The notes under the pieces: generated by a model
The model's database searches: none
What the model was told of the DNA's origin: nothing
The model's input: only the letters and a program-made list of their open reading frames with translations
DNA from: Alloascoidea africana
Taxonomy: Eukaryota; Ascomycota; Alloascoideomycetes; Alloascoideales; Alloascoideaceae
Assembly: GCA_030581615.1 (NCBI GenBank)
Contig: JAKTTT010000028.1
Span: forward strand, 186,001-250,000
DNA length: 64,000 bases
Reading direction: 5' to 3'
In this document: piece after piece, positions 59,998 to 64,000 of the stretch
Layout of the letters: every line of letters starts with the position of its first letter
Numbering within the stretch: position 1 is the stretch's first letter
Made by a program: the position numbers and the translations under genes

Positions 59998-62468
59998 TCA
60001 TGCTGTTGCAATAGCAAAATTATCCTCTGTCTCGTCAACAACAATCGTTGCAGGAGTAGAAAATTCTGGAGGTGAAGACGATAAATCATTCATTGATAAC
60101 TGGCCAGCCTTGTTTACACGATTAATCTCCAAAATTCCGTTGTTTTCTTTATCGTTTGTTATTCTATTCCCAGTAAGAGATTTCAACAACCCGTCATTTT
60201 CTGTATGACCGGAAGTCCGTTGTTGTCGTATTGATTCGTTAATGGGAGTTGTTATGGATTCCGTAGGGATGGTGGTGATCCTGTGAGAATATGGTTTAAT
60301 AGCGTGGTTAGATTTGCCATTGGGATCAGAATTGTGACTAAAGCTTTCTCCTTCTTTAGCCGCCAGTGAATTGGGTTGATCCCAAAATCGTTCAGGTCTC
60401 AACTCTCCATTGATCATCCAATGAAACTTGCATTGTGTACAAAGTCTCATTTTCTTACCAGGTTCGAGTTCAATACTAAGTTCTCTCGTCTTTTGGGAAC
60501 AATTTTCACATTGGGAACTTGGGGCATGTGTTTTCTTCATCCATAACCGTTCGGGTCTCATTCGATGGTTTTTCCTCCAATACACACCACAAGAGTTGCA
60601 AAACGTTATAAAATTATTAGAAACTTGGAAACATCTCCATCTTGCAGACTCTGTTGTATGACAATTGTAGCAAGAAATTGTATCCATTAATTTTAGTAGC
60701 TCGGAACGTTTGGAACTCCCCAATTGTGTAAAAGGGTCTGCATTATTGGAAAGAGCTGGTAATGAATGTTCTTTACTCTTAACCACTGGCATAATCTGTT
60801 CATCTTTATCGCCTGTTGATTGTATTAAATTGGGAGATGGAAGATACCGTTTTGGTGTTATTTTTTGAATGTTTTTGATAACAGAAGGTCTCCTTTTCTC
60901 TGGAGCTCGAGCCTTATTAGCATTATTAATATTATTGGTGTTGGTGTTGTTATTAGGAGCCAAGAATTTGGGCTTTATTGATATGAATTCAGATAGAGAT
61001 GAAAGGAAAGAGGGGTTTCTGAATTTGGAAAGAGGTGAGTTTGATGATGAGGACATTTCTTTAATTGTGCTTAGTTCCATAGAGTTTTCTGTTTTGTTCC
61101 CAGTCTCATATCCTAAATTGGTTGGCAAATTTGAAACATGGGATTCCATGGATTTATTATCAAAAATTGGAAGTGACAATGTTCTTGTGGCTGTCATACA
61201 TGTAGAATCATTAGTGCTTGAAGAGTAGTTCCCCTTGATCGCTGATGATGGAGTACGTGCTAACTTGGGTGAAGAAAACATGCTGCCCAAATTAAGAGAA
61301 GGAAGTGAATCATTTATCCCACAGGCATTCATTTTACCTTCATTGTTGCCAAGAGCTTGAGGTTGGTTAATGGAGTCATCTGAGAACATCATACTGTTCA
61401 GGGGACTCTTTTTGGAAGTCAGATTGCAATACTCATCAAAATTAAAATCTGAATCGTCACCTGGTGTTGGAGTAGGAGAAGAAGTTTGGCCTTTAAAATT
61501 ATCGCTGACCAGATCATCAAAACCTGAGTTCAAAAAATCAGATGAAGAGGATAGTAACATTTGAGACTTGTCGGTATTGTTGTATCTGGTTTTCTTTTTG
61601 GTCGGGAAATAATCCACTTCAGGTATTATTGCCTTTGAGAAAGCTTCGTCAAATCCTGTATGCGACTCTAGGTTATATGGCATCCGCTGATTATCAATCT
61701 GTTTTGTTCCCAAAATCTCATGGTTATTTGCATCTGTTCTCGACATGAGCTTAGATGGTGTGTTGGCCCAAGAAAATGGCTCCATGTTGCCTATGGAAGC
61801 AGACTTGTAGTTTTTCACCGCTTCTAACAACTGTCGTTGGGATCCTCCATCAATAGGCTTGACCTGTAATCGAATCTCCAAGGTCTCGGAACCATCACCC
61901 AAATTGGTATCGGTATTTGTACTGTCTCTACCCAACGATGATGGCATTACATTGGTACAAAATCTGCCTGTAACTGGCACATTGGAACAAGAGGAAGAGT
62001 TGCCCAATAACAAGCTAAGCAAACCATGACCAATATAAATCGAGCCTTCTTCTGTACAATCAAGACTATAAATGCTGTAATCTTTATCAATATCAGCAAT
62101 CAACTCGGGACTTTTTTAAAAAAGATTGTTAGGAAACAGGTCAATGATTGTTTTTTCAGTCGGGAGGCATCCATTTTTACTAAATACCTTGCAGCCAATA
62201 ATGGTTTCAAACAATTCTGAATTGAAGTTAATCCTATTGATCGGTTCATAACGCGAACAAAAGCAGGCAAACAAGTTCGCGTAATACAAGTTTTCGATTC
62301 CAAAGTGTATAAAATTTTCACTATTTCTCAGATTAGCAAAAGTCCCAAACAAATCGCTCGTTCCTTATGACAACATTTCAAGAAGGGTCAAAAATAAAAC
62401 TACTACTCACAGTTCACAGTTCGCGTCAAACCATGCGATGAAAGCGCCTCATTATAAGCCTCGGACAT
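59998..62468 (-). CDS. Putative transcription factor with two tandem GATA-type zinc fingers
   Basis: The main exon is 62103-59998. Two upstream exons are proposed at 62468-62407 and 62320-62188 (MSEAYNEALSSHGL; NFIHFGIENLYYANLFACFC), giving about 766 residues. The main exon has no ATG near its start, so upstream exons are needed, but the first donor (GTAGTA) is weak. The body is Ser/Asn-rich. Two fingers lie close together towards the C-terminal part. Finger 1 is CX2CX20CX2C (CYNC ... CNSC), with SARWRC in place of the usual TP-WRR. Finger 2 is CX2CX19CX2C (CENC ... CTQC) and lacks the tryptophan. Each is followed by RPERLW/RPERFW. Likely DNA binding and nuclear; target and pathway unknown. 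Confidence 0.7.
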
Positions 62469-63109
62469 GGCGTTGCGCCAACTAGGAGCTTGCTAAAACA
62501 AAAAAAAAACGGAAACAACTGCAATTCCGAATGATAGGGGAGGTGATCAGGTTTGGATTTTATAGGTCAAAAGCCGAACGATGTAGAGAAGCATACAACA
62601 GTGAGTAGGAAATAGGAAGGGGAAACGCGAAGAGCTCCAGTATATAAAGCCAAAATCATTGACAGGACTGTGGTGCACGTGACACCAAAACAACGACGAT
62701 GCGAAATGAAGAGTTAAATATTGTGGATCTCGCTTGTATTTATTAAACATGGAATCTCTACACAAAACATTGTTTTCCGAGTAGTAATTAGCTTTGTACG
62801 GTATAAACAATGTACAATAATGTGTATGGTTGAGTAAGACTCGATTTAGATGAAATACGTTATAACAGAAAGTATCATATTGAAGTACAAAACAGTTTGT
62901 CGTGGTACTATACTGTGTGATTCTTTTCAACCCCATTTTCAAATCTCTAATGATAAAAACCTATCTATTTAATTTAATCAAAAGCATTGCTTATTAACAT
63001 GTATGCTGGTTGGAGCGCATCTCATTGAAAGTTGATGCTCAGTTCCGGGTGACTGAAGAAGTAGCGGTCAAGTTCAACACAACACTCCTATTCAAAATAG
63101 TGTACAGAA
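62469..63109. promoter_or_regulatory. Divergent intergenic region, GATA-finger gene / VMA12
   Basis: A 0.64 kb shared upstream region. It has a TATATAAA near 62640-62647 and a CACGTG at 62676-62681. A 131-codon minus frame at 62547-62942 shows no family features. Confidence 0.4.
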
Positions 63110-63772
63110 ATGGTCCAGATTGTAGTGAACAAGGCCATAACACAAGTTCTTTCCGAGTACCAACTTCTGAGGGAAGATAAGAAGGATTTTGAGATAGAGG
63201 AAGATGCCAAGTTTATAACACACAGACAACTAATCACAGTTTTACGTCAGTTAGACAGGTGCAAAGAGCTTGGGTCTCTGATATCAGGATCCAGACTTAA
63301 ATTCCAAGGTGAAATACAAAAAGAGCAAGATGAAAAGTTGAGACAGGAAAGGGTGAATTCAAAACCCAAAGAATACATTGAGTTTATGAACAAGTTACGG
63401 AATGAAGCATTGGAGAAAGAGTATCAGGCGATGATTTCATCATCTGTTTCTGGAGTTACAATAGAATCTGGGACACAAGATGAAATGCAGACACCAGCAC
63501 AAGCGACGAAAGAGTTGAAGAATCAACTATCCACGATTCTCAATGTTTTGATATCTGGCGTAGCAGTGGGGTATGCTATTTGGCATTGGTCTGGTTCAAG
63601 CGCCGGATTGCCACTTGCGTCAAGAACCCTTCTTGCCCTTTTTTCCACAATTCTGGTCATAATTGCAGAGGTTGTGGTTTACAATGGATATTTGAGAAAG
63701 ATTGATGATGCAAAGCAATTGGAAAGGTCAAAACGGGAAGTGCGAAAGATCATTTCCTCAGTTGCGTTATAA
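63110..63772 (+). CDS. VMA12: V-ATPase assembly factor Vma12/Vph2 (ER membrane)
   Basis: This 220-residue ER protein works with Vma21 and Vma22 to assemble the membrane sector of the vacuolar proton pump. The N-terminal part is cytosolic and helical (ITHRQLITVLRQLDRCKELG). A conserved block, SKPKEYIEFMNKLRNEALEKEYQ (83-105), is typical of the Vma12/TMEM199 family. Two membrane segments follow, about 140-160 (LSTILNVLISGVAVGYAIWH) and 173-193 (TLLALFSTILVIIAEVVVYN), with a short basic tail. The ATG at 63110 gives the expected length. Confidence 0.9.
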   Translation: MVQIVVNKAITQVLSEYQLLREDKKDFEIEEDAKFITHRQLITVLRQLDRCKELGSLISGSRLKFQGEIQKEQDEKLRQERVNSKPKEYIEFMNKLRNEALEKEYQAMISSSVSGVTIESGTQDEMQTPAQATKELKNQLSTILNVLISGVAVGYAIWHWSGSSAGLPLASRTLLALFSTILVIIAEVVVYNGYLRKIDDAKQLERSKREVRKIISSVAL

Positions 63773-63857
63773 CTAATAATTTACAGCAAAAATCCCTAGC
63801 CAAAAAAAAACTAAAAGAAAGTGGTAGTACATGGAGCAATGATAAAGATGGCCTTGA

Positions 63858-64000
63858 CTATGCCCGTGCTTCCTCATTATTATTGTTGTTGTTGTTGCCG
63901 GACACAGAAACCAAGGGCGGCAATTCAACGCTTGAGTCATCCAAGTACACTGTTGTTCTTTCACTTGCTTCCTTGGCTTGTCCCAACTCTGTTCCTATAA
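63858..64000 (-). CDS. Partial gene: C-terminal 47 residues of a protein cut by the right edge
   Basis: A minus-strand frame is open from the window edge to a TAG at 63858. It reads IGTELGQAKEASERTTVYLDD, then SSVELPPLVSVSG, an Asn run and NEEARA. It converges with VMA12 at about 86 bp. Too little is visible to name it, and a chance open frame cannot be excluded. Confidence 0.45.
   Translation of the reverse strand, partial: IGTELGQAKEASERTTVYLDDSSVELPPLVSVSGNNNNNNNEEARA

Noticed and set aside
62547-62942. A 131-codon minus-strand frame between the GATA-finger gene and VMA12
   Set aside because: No start context, domain or splice signal; the region fits a shared promoter.

Overview
The window is nuclear DNA from a budding yeast (Saccharomycotina). 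Nearly every recognisable protein has its closest known relative in that group: the Sat4/Hal4 kinase, Opi1, Gep3, Thi6, Alg14, Mtr3, Bud32, Rgc1/Slm-like, Aur1, Cap1 and Vma12. CTG encodes leucine at invariant positions (two CTG codons in the HLML motif of Tps1, minus strand around 41653-41661), so the species is not in a CUG-Ser or CUG-Ala clade. I could place about 21 spliceosomal introns in 11 genes. They are mostly 55-300 bp, with GTAAGT or GTATGT donors and CTAAC/CTAAT branch sites. Six interrupt the capping-protein gene and two interrupt TPS1. This density suits an early-diverging, intron-rich lineage (Dipodascaceae/Trichomonascaceae-like or similar) better than Saccharomyces. I cannot name the species.

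Layout. 1-12.8 kb: a partial Ser/Pro-rich gene cut by the left edge, a PYP1-type HAD phosphatase, a 3.6 kb gene-free stretch, a SAT4/HAL4 kinase, an unidentified Ser/Asn-rich protein, and intron-split MNP1 (mitochondrial L7/L12). 12.8-15.1 kb: gene-poor, with a decayed Tc1/mariner element. 15.1-27.3 kb: NFU1, a RIE1-like RNA-binding protein, a long intergenic region, OPI1, a four-exon DUF1746 (Dsc4-like) membrane protein and GEP3. 27.4-42.3 kb: a 1917-residue Rho1-type GEF, a ketopantoate reductase-like enzyme, a GSK3 kinase, ERG3, bifunctional THI6 and TPS1. 42.4-48 kb: ALG14, a decayed LINE-like element, a puzzling promoter plus splice-signal unit, and MTR3. 48.5-64 kb: BUD32, a small two-exon gene, an atypical Ras-like GTPase, an Rgc1/Slm-family PH protein, AUR1, RPL14, CAP1, an unidentified protein, a tandem-GATA-finger regulator, VMA12, and the end of a gene cut by the right edge.

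The content is ordinary housekeeping: mitochondrial translation and Fe-S maturation (MNP1, GEP3, NFU1), lipid metabolism and its control (OPI1, ERG3, AUR1), wall integrity and actin (Rho GEF, Rgc1/Slm-like, CAP1), thiamine, trehalose and N-glycan synthesis. There is no gene cluster and no bacterial-style operon. Several neighbours share short divergent promoters (ERG3/THI6, reductase/GSK3) or are tightly convergent (BUD32 and the small gene are about 46 bp apart).

Start codons were set to the first plausible ATG. Exon joins were chosen by reading frame, splice consensus and family alignment from memory. I found no tRNA, rRNA or snRNA that I could support. No convincing novel defence or mobile system is present. 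The most unusual items are the non-RD (HCD) catalytic loop of the Sat4-like kinase, the odd tandem zinc fingers, AAG 3' splice sites, a Tbf1/Cbf1-like ribosomal-protein promoter, and the unresolved spliced-looking unit at 45.8-46.8 kb.
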